Shown here one piece after another: positions 8,330 to 15,624 of a stretch of DNA of 19,202 nucleotides. The notes under the pieces are model-generated. The model was not told the DNA's origin. It ran no database searches and was given only the letters and a program-made list of their open reading frames with translations. How positions within the stretch are numbered: the stretch's first letter is position 1; the number at the start of each line of letters is the position of its first letter. Position numbers and translations under genes: made by a program. This stretch comes from Prasinococcaceae sp. CCMP 1430 (lineage: Eukaryota > Prasinodermophyta > Palmophyllophyceae > Prasinococcales > Prasinococcaceae), in NCBI GenBank assembly GCA_013416795.1, contig RQSC01000003.1, forward strand, positions 98,834-118,035, written 5' to 3'.

Positions 8330-9409
8330 TCACTCTTCCGTGGCGGCAGCGTCCCTCTCGAGCGTGGCCACGATCTTTGTGATGATTGCCTCGAGCGCCT
8401 TCGCGGCCGGCGCGGCAGGATCGTGCTCGCCGATGGCAACGCCAGCCTCCGCGGCGGCACCGAGCGCCGGGTCGAGCGGCACGCGGCCGAGGAAGGGCAC
8501 GCCGGTCGCCGCCGCCATCGCCTCGCCGCCCCCGCGGTTGGCCGCGAAGACGTCGGCCACCATCGACACGTCACCCAGCCCCGCGGCCGCGAGGGCGGAG
8601 CGCACTCTCTCCGAGGCGTCCGCGCCGTCGGCGTCGACGAAGGCGCAGCGCTCGAGCGGCTGCCGCATTGGTGCCATATTCTCCACCACCCCCAGAACTG
8701 GCACGCCCACCTTCTTGCAGAAGCTTAGCTCCTTCCTGACATCCATGACCGCCACCTCCTGCGGGGTGGTGAGGATGACGGCGCCGTCCACACGCGCGCC
8801 CGCCAGCAGCTGCGCGACCGATATGTGCTCATCGGACGTGCCGGGTGGCGCGTCGAGCACGAGGTAGTCGAGCTCGCCCCAGTGCACGTCCCGGAGGAAC
8901 TGAGTGATGAGCGCATTCTTGCGTGGGCCGCGCCACACCACCGCCTCATCGGGGTTCGGCAGCATAAATCCGATCGACACCACACCCAAATTGTCCGCTG
9001 CGTACACCGGCGACCAGCCGTCCGCGCTCTGGTGGATCTCCTCGCGCTCGAGCGCAGTCATGCGCGGCGCGCTCGGACCGCAAATGTCCACGTCGAGCAG
9101 GCCCACGTCGCGCGAGGAGTCGTCGGCGCGCGCGAGCGCCCACGCGAGCTGCGAGCTAAACGTACTCTTCCCAACGCCGCCCTTGCCGCTAAGCACGAGC
9201 ACGACGTGCCGCACGGGCGCGAGCCGCTTTGCGACAGCCGCCGCGTCGGCGCTCAAGCCGCCGGCTGCTTGCTTGGCCGCGCCTGACGCACACGCCGACT
9301 GGTTCGGGCAGCCCGCGCACGCGCTCGCCTTGCCTGCGCTCTCGCCCTCGGGTCCCGGGCATCGCTCGGGCACTGGGGCCGGCAGTGACGTCGGGTGCAG
9401 CCCCGTCAT
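8330..9409 (-). CDS. NBP35: Cytosolic Fe-S cluster assembly ATPase NBP35 (NUBP1), plant subtype
   Basis: A 359-residue Mrp/NBP35 P-loop ATPase, the scaffold that builds and passes 4Fe-4S clusters to cytosolic and nuclear proteins. The N-terminal cluster motif is intact: C17-x13-C31-x2-C34-x5-C40. The deviant Walker A is SGKGGVGKST (74-83), followed by LLDVDICGPS (104-112) and LDYLVLDAPPGTSDEHIS (180-197). The central C-P-x-C that follows VENM in yeast and animal NBP35 is absent; the sequence reads VENMAPMRQPLERC (242-255). Arabidopsis NBP35, as I recall it, also reads VENMSGLSQPL here and shares the following insertion, so this is the plant form and not a damaged gene. The start is an ATG in the good context GCGGCCATGA with the Cys motif just downstream. 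No intron is needed. Confidence 0.95.
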   Translation of the reverse strand: MTGLHPTSLPAPVPERCPGPEGESAGKASACAGCPNQSACASGAAKQAAGGLSADAAAVAKRLAPVRHVVLVLSGKGGVGKSTFSSQLAWALARADDSSRDVGLLDVDICGPSAPRMTALEREEIHQSADGWSPVYAADNLGVVSIGFMLPNPDEAVVWRGPRKNALITQFLRDVHWGELDYLVLDAPPGTSDEHISVAQLLAGARVDGAVILTTPQEVAVMDVRKELSFCKKVGVPVLGVVENMAPMRQPLERCAFVDADGADASERVRSALAAAGLGDVSMVADVFAANRGGGEAMAAATGVPFLGRVPLDPALGAAAEAGVAIGEHDPAAPAAKALEAIITKIVATLERDAAATEE

Positions 9410-9780
9410 GGCCGCCGCCGCCCCCCCCTTCCCGACACTCCCTCTCCGCCAAGCGCGCTCCCGCCTGGCGCCGGGCGCAGCCGCGCCCGGCCGTCACGCG
9501 CCCCCCTCCCCTTCCCCACGCGGCGTGCCGAGCGCCCCGGCCGAGGCAGAGCCGCGCGCGCTACCCTCCACCGTCGAGAGCGCACCGCCGCCGGTCCACA
9601 CACACTCCCACGCACCGCCCAGGCGCGCGCTGTGGTCGAGTTGGTTGTGCCGCCGCCTCGGCGGCCGCAGCGCCGCGTGCCGCCTGCGTTTCGACACGAG
9701 CGTGCGAAGGAGGGCGAATGAGACGTGAATATTGAATTTGCTATTAGTAAACCCTGGTACTCACATATCTTAATCTCGAT

Positions 9781-9789
9781 AACCCTAAC
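9781..9789 (-). promoter_or_regulatory. Telo-box-like motif upstream of NBP35
   Basis: AACCCTAAC lies about 370 bp upstream of the NBP35 ATG. Telo-boxes (AAACCCTA) are common in plant promoters of housekeeping genes. A second copy of this kind lies a similar distance upstream of the gene at 12002-12910. Confidence 0.35.
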
Positions 9790-9792
9790 ATG

Positions 9793-9905
9793 TACAGTAC
9801 AGTCCAGTAGTACTATGATGGCACTGTACTCTAGCTAGGCTACAGCAGGACTAGCTAGTCTCTCTCTAGCTAGAGCTAGCTAGCTAGCTAGTCTACTGTA
9901 CTGTA
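9793..9905. mobile_element. Candidate MITE-like inverted-repeat element with TA ends
   Basis: Left end TACAGTACAGT (9793-9803) and right end ACTGTACTGTA (9895-9905) are perfect 11-bp inverted repeats, with 13 of 16 positions matching if the outer TA is taken as target duplication and the next 16 bases are compared. A Tc1/mariner-type (Stowaway-like) element would have this TA duplication and a short non-coding body. The 113-bp body holds palindrome GACTAGCTAGTC (9849-9860) and a (GCTA)n run (9875-9890). It is clearly unlike the surrounding GC-rich DNA. No transposase is present. Only one copy lies in the window, so mobility is inference. Confidence 0.45.
9875..9890. repeat. (GCTA)n tetranucleotide repeat
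   Basis: Four GCTA units in tandem, self-complementary, inside the inverted-repeat element. Neighbouring CTAGCTAG copies occur at 9831, 9851 and 9866. Confidence 0.8.
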
Positions 9906-10263
9906 AGCCGGCCGCACTCGAGTCCATGCACACGAATGACTTCGAGCGAGCGTGTACGCACACAGAGAGGGACACGCGGGGCGCGCGCGCGCACACACAC
10001 ACTCGCCAAGCTGATCGGTATAAGACAGACCGCTCACACCACTCTTACGTGTGCTCCCCTCTCCCCTGACGCGCCTCAGAGCGCGCGCCCTTGCTCTGCC
10101 CCATCCAGAATCGCCTATCCGTCCGCCACCCCTGACATTGCGGTCGAGGCACACCACATCACCGTGCTACTCCGCCGCCCAGGTGCGATTGTTGTTCGTT
10201 CGTACTCTGCAGGCGCAAATATATACTAGCCCATCTCCTGAACGACGGGTCCATTGTCCCCGT

Positions 10264-11301
10264 CTAGTGCACGTTTGGCACTGGTGGGGTCGCGACCGGC
10301 GTGCCCGCATCTACGCGCGCTTCCGACGTCGGGGGCGTGACCATGGGCGCAGGTGTGCCAGAGGACTGCAGCGAAGAGGGGCTACCGACTGCATACAGCT
10401 GTTGCTGCGACTGTCCGTCACTTCGAGAGGAGCTCTGGGGCGTCGTGCGCTTCTTGGCGGGGCTCCTCTTCGTGCTGCCGCGCGCACCACGCCCGATGCC
10501 GCTTGTGCGAGCGGGGGCTGCAGTGTTGCTGCTCTCGCTCAGCGGGTCGAAGCGCGGAGCGCGGGCGTCGAGTGTGTGCGCCGCCGGCATCGAGTTCTCC
10601 TTGTTGGTGCTGCCAGTGGCGCGAGCAGCGCGTGTGCGGCCCATCGGCGAGCGCGAGCGCACGCGTTGGATGGTGCCCTGCATGCGCTCGGCCTCCTTGC
10701 GTAGAGTTTCAAGCTCCTTGCGCCAGGATTCCATGTCGGAGGAGCGTGCCTGCGCGCGGCGCACGGCGTCTTCGTTAGCCTGTGCGCGCGCGCGCATCTC
10801 ACGAGCCTGCGCACGAAGCGCAGCCACATCGGCCTCCCGCGCCGCCAGCGTGGCGCGCGCTTCCTCAAGTGCGCGCGTGGCCTCGGCGGCACGTGCCCGT
10901 GCCGATGCTGCCGCGCGTTTCGCGCGCCGCGCGCGGCCGTGTGACACAAGCAGCCACACACAGCTGGCCACGCTTGCCACGAACGATGCGGCGGTCATCG
11001 CGCGTGAGGAAGGTTGCTTCGATGCCGTGCTTGTTGCGCGACGGTGGCTCCCGGGCGCGCTCTGCGCCCCCCTGGGGGTGCTTGTTCCGCTGCCTTTGCC
11101 TCCCATGTCCTCCACGCTGGCGGGAGAGCTAGATGGAGGGACAGGGCCAACGGAAGGCGGAACAGGCGTTGCGACGGCAGCCGCAACGGCGCCGCCCGAG
11201 TTGGCGGCGGCCCCTTCGCGCCCCGCCTCAGGCGCAGGCCCGGCGCCCGCCTGCCCACCCGCCCCCACGGCGGTCTGAGCCCCCCTACGCTGCCAAAGCA
11301 T
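10264..11301 (-). CDS. Coiled-coil protein with possible membrane helix, KEN box and CDK-type sites
   Basis: A 345-residue protein that I do not recognise by family. Residues 1-100 are low-complexity (Ala, Gly, Pro, Ser). Residues ~102-121 form a hydrophobic helix (MTAASFVASVASCVWLLVS), followed at once by basic residues (HGRARRAKR), as in a single-pass anchor. Residues ~125-212 are a strongly charged Ala/Glu/Arg coiled coil. The Ser/Thr/Pro-rich tail contains STNKENS (K234-E235-N236, a KEN box), KRSPAKKR (full CDK consensus and possible nuclear signal), and several more SP/TP pairs. The ATG at 11301 follows an in-frame TGA. An antisense frame of 325 codons covers the same span but lacks any structure, so the minus strand is preferred. 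A cell-cycle-regulated scaffold is a guess. Confidence 0.65.
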   Translation of the reverse strand: MLWQRRGAQTAVGAGGQAGAGPAPEAGREGAAANSGGAVAAAVATPVPPSVGPVPPSSSPASVEDMGGKGSGTSTPRGAQSAPGSHRRATSTASKQPSSRAMTAASFVASVASCVWLLVSHGRARRAKRAAASARARAAEATRALEEARATLAAREADVAALRAQAREMRARAQANEDAVRRAQARSSDMESWRKELETLRKEAERMQGTIQRVRSRSPMGRTRAARATGSTNKENSMPAAHTLDARAPRFDPLSESSNTAAPARTSGIGRGARGSTKRSPAKKRTTPQSSSRSDGQSQQQLYAVGSPSSLQSSGTPAPMVTPPTSEARVDAGTPVATPPVPNVH

Positions 11302-12001
11302 CCGCCCTCAGCCTGCGCGCGCGCGAACGTTGCAGGCGGCTCCACTGGCGAGAGCAACACTTCCTCGCTTGATTTGGTTCTGCGCCACCCACTTGACGGA
11401 GGCGGGAGGCCCTGCTGGAGAAGCGCCGCTCGCGCCGCCGCGCTCGGTTGAGGGAGCCGCGGGGGGCAAGAGGTCGGCGGGACGCGCGGCGCGGGGCGCC
11501 TTGGGGGCCGAAGAACACCACCGCGCGACGTGCGGGGTGTGGCGGCGTGGCCCCGCGCGCTGGCACTGCCACGCTGCCACATGCCCGTCCCTCCACGCAA
11601 CCGCGCGCCATTTTTCGGTGCGTGCGAAAATATGCGCCAACAGCCCCGTTCGCATGCGCATTGGCGGATCGCTTTGATTTTGACGCGCGTGCGTGCGTTT
11701 GCTTTGTTTTTGATAACGGGACTTTCAAGCGCCCGCAGTCATGGGTGCCCACTCCAAGAGGGTCCTGACGGCGGACGAGGCTGTGGTGAGGCTCCTCGTC
11801 TCGGCGCTCGGGAGAGGGTGGGTGGGTGGGTGGGGGCATGGAGGCCGTCGGCGCCTCCGCGGCGCGTGGCGGGAGGCGGCCGTTGCGGTCGCGGCGCGTG
11901 CGGCCCGGCCGCAACGTGTTGGTGCTGGCGGGCTGAACGCGGCGCCGCGGAGCGAAACCACTCATCAAGTAATGCACAAAGTCTACACGGTACGAAAGGC
12001 C
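11302..12001. other. Intergenic region with a possible small plus-strand exon
   Basis: These 700 bases lie between two minus-strand genes. The segment 11610-11740 is AT-richer than its surroundings and carries TTTGATTTTGACG and TTTGTTTTTGATAACG. ATG 11741 then opens a frame beginning MGAHSKRVLTADEAVVRLL, which looks protein-like for about 26 residues before a GTGGGT run that could be a donor. Beyond that it is low complexity. I cannot assign a gene; the block otherwise serves as promoter of the coiled-coil gene. Confidence 0.3.
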
Positions 12002-12910
12002 TCACTGCTGGATGCACGGGGGCGCGGCGACGGCGGACGGGTGGGGCGGTCCGTCCCCGTCTGAGTCCGAGTCGTCGTCAAAGACGATGAAGTGGAAGCC
12101 CCTACCGGCCCCCTCCGATATCTCTCGGGCCGCCGCGATGCGGACCTCGTCGAGGCCCTCCAAACCCCACCAGTCGAAGCCGCACATGTTGAGGATGTAC
12201 ATCGCGTGCTCAACTCGAAGGCTGTACAGGGGCGACTCTTGCCTCCCGATCGCCATGAGCAGCGTCTCGGCCGCGCGCCTGAACGCTGGAGGGAAGCGCG
12301 AGTGCACGTCCGGCTCGGGGTTCCACATCATGTACCGCGCGCCGTAGCTTATCCTGCCGACGAACTCGCGCCGGGGACGCCAGCTGTGTCCACCCCAAGG
12401 CGCGTACGCCCCGAATGGCTCCCATGAGAGGTGCGCCAGCGCGGGGCTCACCATCAGTAGGTCGTTATGGTGGTCCCGGGGCGTTCTGGGTCCGCGCTGA
12501 TTGTCGTACACGATCCCAGTGTCGTCTTCGAGACGCGAGTGCACGTACAATCCGCGCGTCTCTCCCGCCGGGATGACGATGGGCTTCTCAAACCTCAGCT
12601 CCTCCAGGCTGTCGAACGACGGGGCATGGTCGCGCTCGTACACAACCTGCCACTCGTCTTTGTCATCGAACACCTCGGAATGAGAGCCGTTCGTCACGGA
12701 GACGGACATCGGGCCGAGCATGCCACGCACGGAGATGCTCTCAATCTCCACGCTGTGAACAGGGAGCGTCTTGAGCACCGAGACGTCGAACATCACGCCG
12801 CAAAAAGTGTGGTCCTCGTGGTCAGCCATCTCCGCCTCGAATCGCTCGTACTGCAGCGCCTCCTCCAGCACGCCGCGCAGCTGCACGGGCTCGGGCTCGC
12901 CGTCCGCCAT
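12002..12910 (-). CDS. PHR-like beta-sandwich protein of unknown function
   Basis: A 302-residue protein. Residues ~36-195 look like a PHR/jelly-roll type beta-sandwich as found in many algal proteins: GVMFDVSVL, HSVEIESISVRGMLG, V-S-V plus EWQVVYERD, then RFEKPIVIPAGETRGLYVHS (the most family-like stretch), TGIVYDNQR, NDLLMVSPALAH and FVGRISYGARYMMWNP. Residues ~205-250 are helical, with FPPAFRRAAETLL and VEHAMYILNMCGFDWW, weakly like an F-box-type tail (P-E-x-x-x-x-IL). The end is acidic (DDDSDSDGDG). ATG 12910 (MADGEPEP) is chosen because the open frame upstream to 13261 has no other ATG and is only Arg/Pro/Ala-rich. Fold and role are inference; no catalytic residues can be named. Confidence 0.75.
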   Translation of the reverse strand: MADGEPEPVQLRGVLEEALQYERFEAEMADHEDHTFCGVMFDVSVLKTLPVHSVEIESISVRGMLGPMSVSVTNGSHSEVFDDKDEWQVVYERDHAPSFDSLEELRFEKPIVIPAGETRGLYVHSRLEDDTGIVYDNQRGPRTPRDHHNDLLMVSPALAHLSWEPFGAYAPWGGHSWRPRREFVGRISYGARYMMWNPEPDVHSRFPPAFRRAAETLLMAIGRQESPLYSLRVEHAMYILNMCGFDWWGLEGLDEVRIAAAREISEGAGRGFHFIVFDDDSDSDGDGPPHPSAVAAPPCIQQ

Positions 12911-13472
12911 CGCCCTTGCGTCGTCCGTGGCCGAGAAGGCGGCGGCCTTCGGTCCCTGCAGCGACGGGGGTGGGAGGAGGGGCTCGCGCTCACGCGCGCG
13001 TAAGGGGCCTTCGACTGCCGCGGCGGGAGTTGGAGGCGTCCCACCTGCGCACGCCGCTGGGGCCGCCGCCGGGCGCCCCTCCAAGAGCGCCGCCGCGCGC
13101 GCACGGCATGTGGCGCCCGCGGCCACCACCACCCTCCAGCCCCGCCCCCCACCCGGGCGCGTCGGCCGGGGGTTACGTGGGGCAGGGCGCCGCGTTCGTG
13201 ACCGCCTCGGGCGCCGAGTCGGCGGTTGGCGCCACCGTACCAGCCAGTTCCAGCGCGCCACGGACCTAAACCCTATTTTTGTAACCTAAAAAAGCGCAGA
13301 CGAACAATGCCTCGCGACGGTGCCGCGTTCGGGCGCGTGCGCACGGACAAGAGCGGGCTCTCCTGACACAGGAGCGCGCGCGGCGCCCTCCGACGGAGGC
13401 GAGGCCAAACTTGCAATTGCACTTACTCCTGCGCGCGCGAGGCGGCGCGCCCGCGACCTCGCCCCCTCGCCG
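12911..13472. promoter_or_regulatory. Promoter of the PHR-like gene and 3' flank of the channel gene
   Basis: These 562 bases are mainly GC-rich, with an AT-rich island at about 13264-13300 containing a telo-box and runs of T and A. The frame of the PHR-like gene stays open upstream but begins with GTG, so I do not count it as coding. No gene is recognised. Confidence 0.4.
13268..13275 (-). promoter_or_regulatory. Telo-box AAACCCTA upstream of the PHR-like gene
   Basis: An exact AAACCCTA; read on the minus strand the context is ATAGGGTTTAGG, one and a half plant-type telomere units. It lies about 360 bp upstream of the ATG at 12910. Confidence 0.4.
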
Positions 13473-15602
13473 CTACCGCGCGAGGACGATGATCTTGTCG
13501 TCCGGATCCAGCACACGCACCGCAGACTTGTCCGGGTTCAACTCGATGTCCTTGCCCTCACAGGCGAAGCCGACAGCCACCTGCCCAAGCCGCTCGGCGG
13601 CCGCCTGGATCTCCCAGAACGTGCACGCCTCGCCTGGCGCCACGTAATGGTGCGCAAGCCAGGACTGCATGCGAGGCGCTTCGGGGTCAACCAACAAGCT
13701 GTGGTACGCACTCCCCACCCCCTGGCTCAGAAGCATCTGCGCGGCGGCGCCCGCGACCATGTCCCTTGGATTGAGGATCTCGTCGCGCTCGCCACCCAGA
13801 TCCTTGTATAGCTTCAGCAGCACCCTCTCAACTTCGGAGTTTGCACACACGCCCACCACGCGCGGGAGGGGCCGCCCCTGCCCGGATATTATTTTGCCCA
13901 TCTTCACAACAGTTGCCAGAGTTTTGGATGAGGCCGACTCATCATCGTCCTCAACGTCCATGCGCGACATGAGCACCAGCGCGTCGGGGGTGCCCGCGCG
14001 GCCATCGCCGGAGGCCAGCGCCTGTGATAGGTCGGCGTAGTCGTACGGTTTGCCACGTCGGTAGCTGAGCTGAACGCCCCGCTGCACATGCTTCTTAGAA
14101 GCCGCAAACTCAGCGGGCTCCTCCTCGAAGAGCAGAGTCACCCTGCTGCCCCTAGGCAGCAATCTTGCCATTTCGTCCACCGCGTTGCTCATGCGGGGCT
14201 CCCAGCCGCAGATGAGCACGTGCAGCGGCTCGCTCTCGCGGGTAGTGACAATGCTCGTCGCCGTTGATGCCTGTGGCGCCAGTCGCCATGGCGACTGCGG
14301 TATCCGTGATTTCGGGGTCAGCTCAATCTTGTCGGAGATGTGGATGAGCGACTCATCCGCTCGCAGCACGCGGTCGCCGCTGGGCATTAACTCCGGCGTG
14401 CCCGAAGCGGACAGCACGCCGAGGAGCACGCTCTCCGGAGACGCGCAGGAAGCCTGCATGAAGGTGCGACCCACTAGCACGTCGGGAACGGGGCACACAT
14501 AGAGCTCGTTCGTGGTGCCTTCCGACGTGAACAAATCCTCGTACACGGCTGCGACGCCCTCCTCCACGGCGGCGTGCGCAATGACCTGCCCCATGGTTGC
14601 CATGCCAAATACGTTTGAGTACTTGATGCCCGTCATAGCGCACACATCGTCGCCGCGCTGCTCCGACAGTGCGTACGCGTACGGCGACTGGACGATGATG
14701 CGCGGCCGCGCGACCTCGGGCTTGGTCGAGGAGACGGCGCGGCACAGCTGGTCCAGGCTGAGGAGCGTGGCCGCCTTCCTGCTCTCGTCTTGAAGCATCG
14801 TTGCCTGGTCGGTCAAGCGGTCATTCGACTCGGCCGGGTGCATCAGCAGCACGCTGCGCGCACGCTCTGCACCGACGATCTGTAGGGCGGTCGGGCTGTA
14901 GGTATTGCCCTCGCGCGTGGCCACGCGGATCCGCTTGAGGCCAAGGGCAGCAACCTCAGCGTCCATGGCCTCCTTGTTGCGCGTGGAAAGGACGACCGCC
15001 AGCCGCGGAAGGAATCCAGGGTTGTCTACCTCGGCTAGGTCCATCTGCCTCAACACGTTCGCGGTCGCCTCATTCCAATTCAGCACCACCGTGTGCCCGG
15101 ACGCCGGAATCCGGAAGTTTGAGGATTTGACGGCGTGTACCTTCGCAGCGATGTCATCGCAAACTAAGCCGAGGAACACGGCGAAGACGAGCAGTCCCAT
15201 GCCAAAGGTTAGGTTCGCCACGACGGCAGATCGTTTGTTCGGATGGTCGCTCGGCAGCAAGCTGCCTCCGGGCGCGTTAAGCAGCAGCAGGTACGTCGAT
15301 ATCATTGCCTCGCGCACGGAACGTGCTTGCCCCTGCGCGATCACATACACAGTGCCAATCAGACCAGTCGCCGCGGCGCTACATCCCACGAAACCGAGCA
15401 ACTTCCACTCCAGGTTGAGTAGCAGCAGCTCTTGCGCTCGATACGCTACCCGGTCAAATGTCGATAGCGGCGGCAGGATTCGGACATCAGTCGACGCAGT
15501 GCTGGACGCGGACTTGCCGATCTGCCCTTGCGAATCCTGCGCCAGGTCGGGTGTCGTCCTCCGCTCTGCCGTCCGAGGCAACATCGGTCTAATCGTAGCC
15601 AT
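13473..15602 (-). CDS. CASTOR/POLLUX-like ion channel (DMI1 family)
   Basis: A 709-residue cation channel homologue; plant relatives sit in the nuclear envelope and plastid membranes and shape nuclear calcium signals. Residues 66-90 are a first hydrophobic helix, ~100-118 the pore-loop position, and 126-148 the last helix (NLTFGMGLLVFAVFLGLVCDD, very close to the family's GGMLxFAxxLGLVSDAI). GHTVVLNWNEATANVLRQM (169-187) starts the RCK-like cytosolic domain (plant HTLILGWSDK...LKQL). A second such unit begins at LHVLICGWEPRMSNAVDEM. Two RCK-like units and the C-terminal VRVLDPDDKIIVLAR fit CASTOR. The family's acidic filter (A-D-x-G-x-H-A in plants) is replaced by NAPGGSLLPSDH. The frame remains open far upstream because it runs antisense to the acyltransferase gene; the first sensible ATG is 15602, but a spliced targeting exon upstream is possible. 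Confidence 0.85.
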   Translation of the reverse strand: MATIRPMLPRTAERRTTPDLAQDSQGQIGKSASSTASTDVRILPPLSTFDRVAYRAQELLLLNLEWKLLGFVGCSAAATGLIGTVYVIAQGQARSVREAMISTYLLLLNAPGGSLLPSDHPNKRSAVVANLTFGMGLLVFAVFLGLVCDDIAAKVHAVKSSNFRIPASGHTVVLNWNEATANVLRQMDLAEVDNPGFLPRLAVVLSTRNKEAMDAEVAALGLKRIRVATREGNTYSPTALQIVGAERARSVLLMHPAESNDRLTDQATMLQDESRKAATLLSLDQLCRAVSSTKPEVARPRIIVQSPYAYALSEQRGDDVCAMTGIKYSNVFGMATMGQVIAHAAVEEGVAAVYEDLFTSEGTTNELYVCPVPDVLVGRTFMQASCASPESVLLGVLSASGTPELMPSGDRVLRADESLIHISDKIELTPKSRIPQSPWRLAPQASTATSIVTTRESEPLHVLICGWEPRMSNAVDEMARLLPRGSRVTLLFEEEPAEFAASKKHVQRGVQLSYRRGKPYDYADLSQALASGDGRAGTPDALVLMSRMDVEDDDESASSKTLATVVKMGKIISGQGRPLPRVVGVCANSEVERVLLKLYKDLGGERDEILNPRDMVAGAAAQMLLSQGVGSAYHSLLVDPEAPRMQSWLAHHYVAPGEACTFWEIQAAAERLGQVAVGFACEGKDIELNPDKSAVRVLDPDDKIIVLAR

Positions 15603-15624
15603 CGCCGGGGCCACATTGCCATAG
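15603..15624. promoter_or_regulatory. Start-to-start gap of a head-to-head gene pair
   Basis: Only 22 bases separate the channel ATG (15602, minus) from the proposed acyltransferase ATG (15625, plus). If both starts are right, each gene's promoter and 5' UTR must overlap the other's coding sequence. No TATA box is present. Confidence 0.35.

Larger units (their letters stand above)
9410..10263. promoter_or_regulatory. Intergenic region upstream of NBP35
   Basis: About 850 bases. The first ~310 are GC-rich and probably hold the NBP35 leader. At 9720-9905 composition changes sharply to AT-rich, with a telomere-like AACCCTAAC (9781-9789) and a TA-flanked inverted-repeat element. From 9906 to 10263 I see CA/GC-rich simple sequence and a TATATA-containing segment (AAATATATACT near 10217-10227), but no gene. 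The distal part would be the 3' flank of the coiled-coil gene. Confidence 0.45.

Noticed and set aside
7141-9409. Operon of the reductase and NBP35
   Set aside because: They share a strand, but the 310-bp gap with its own AT-rich island and the eukaryotic setting indicate separate genes.
8904-9728. 274-codon plus-strand frame
   Set aside because: It is antisense to NBP35 and its GC-rich leader, with no protein-like features.
10301-11278. 325-codon plus-strand frame opposite the coiled-coil gene
   Set aside because: It has no regular structure, whereas the minus strand gives a membrane helix, coiled coil and coherent motifs.
12911-13261. Upstream extension of the PHR-like frame
   Set aside because: It begins with GTG, has no ATG, and is an Arg/Pro/Ala-rich compositional open frame.
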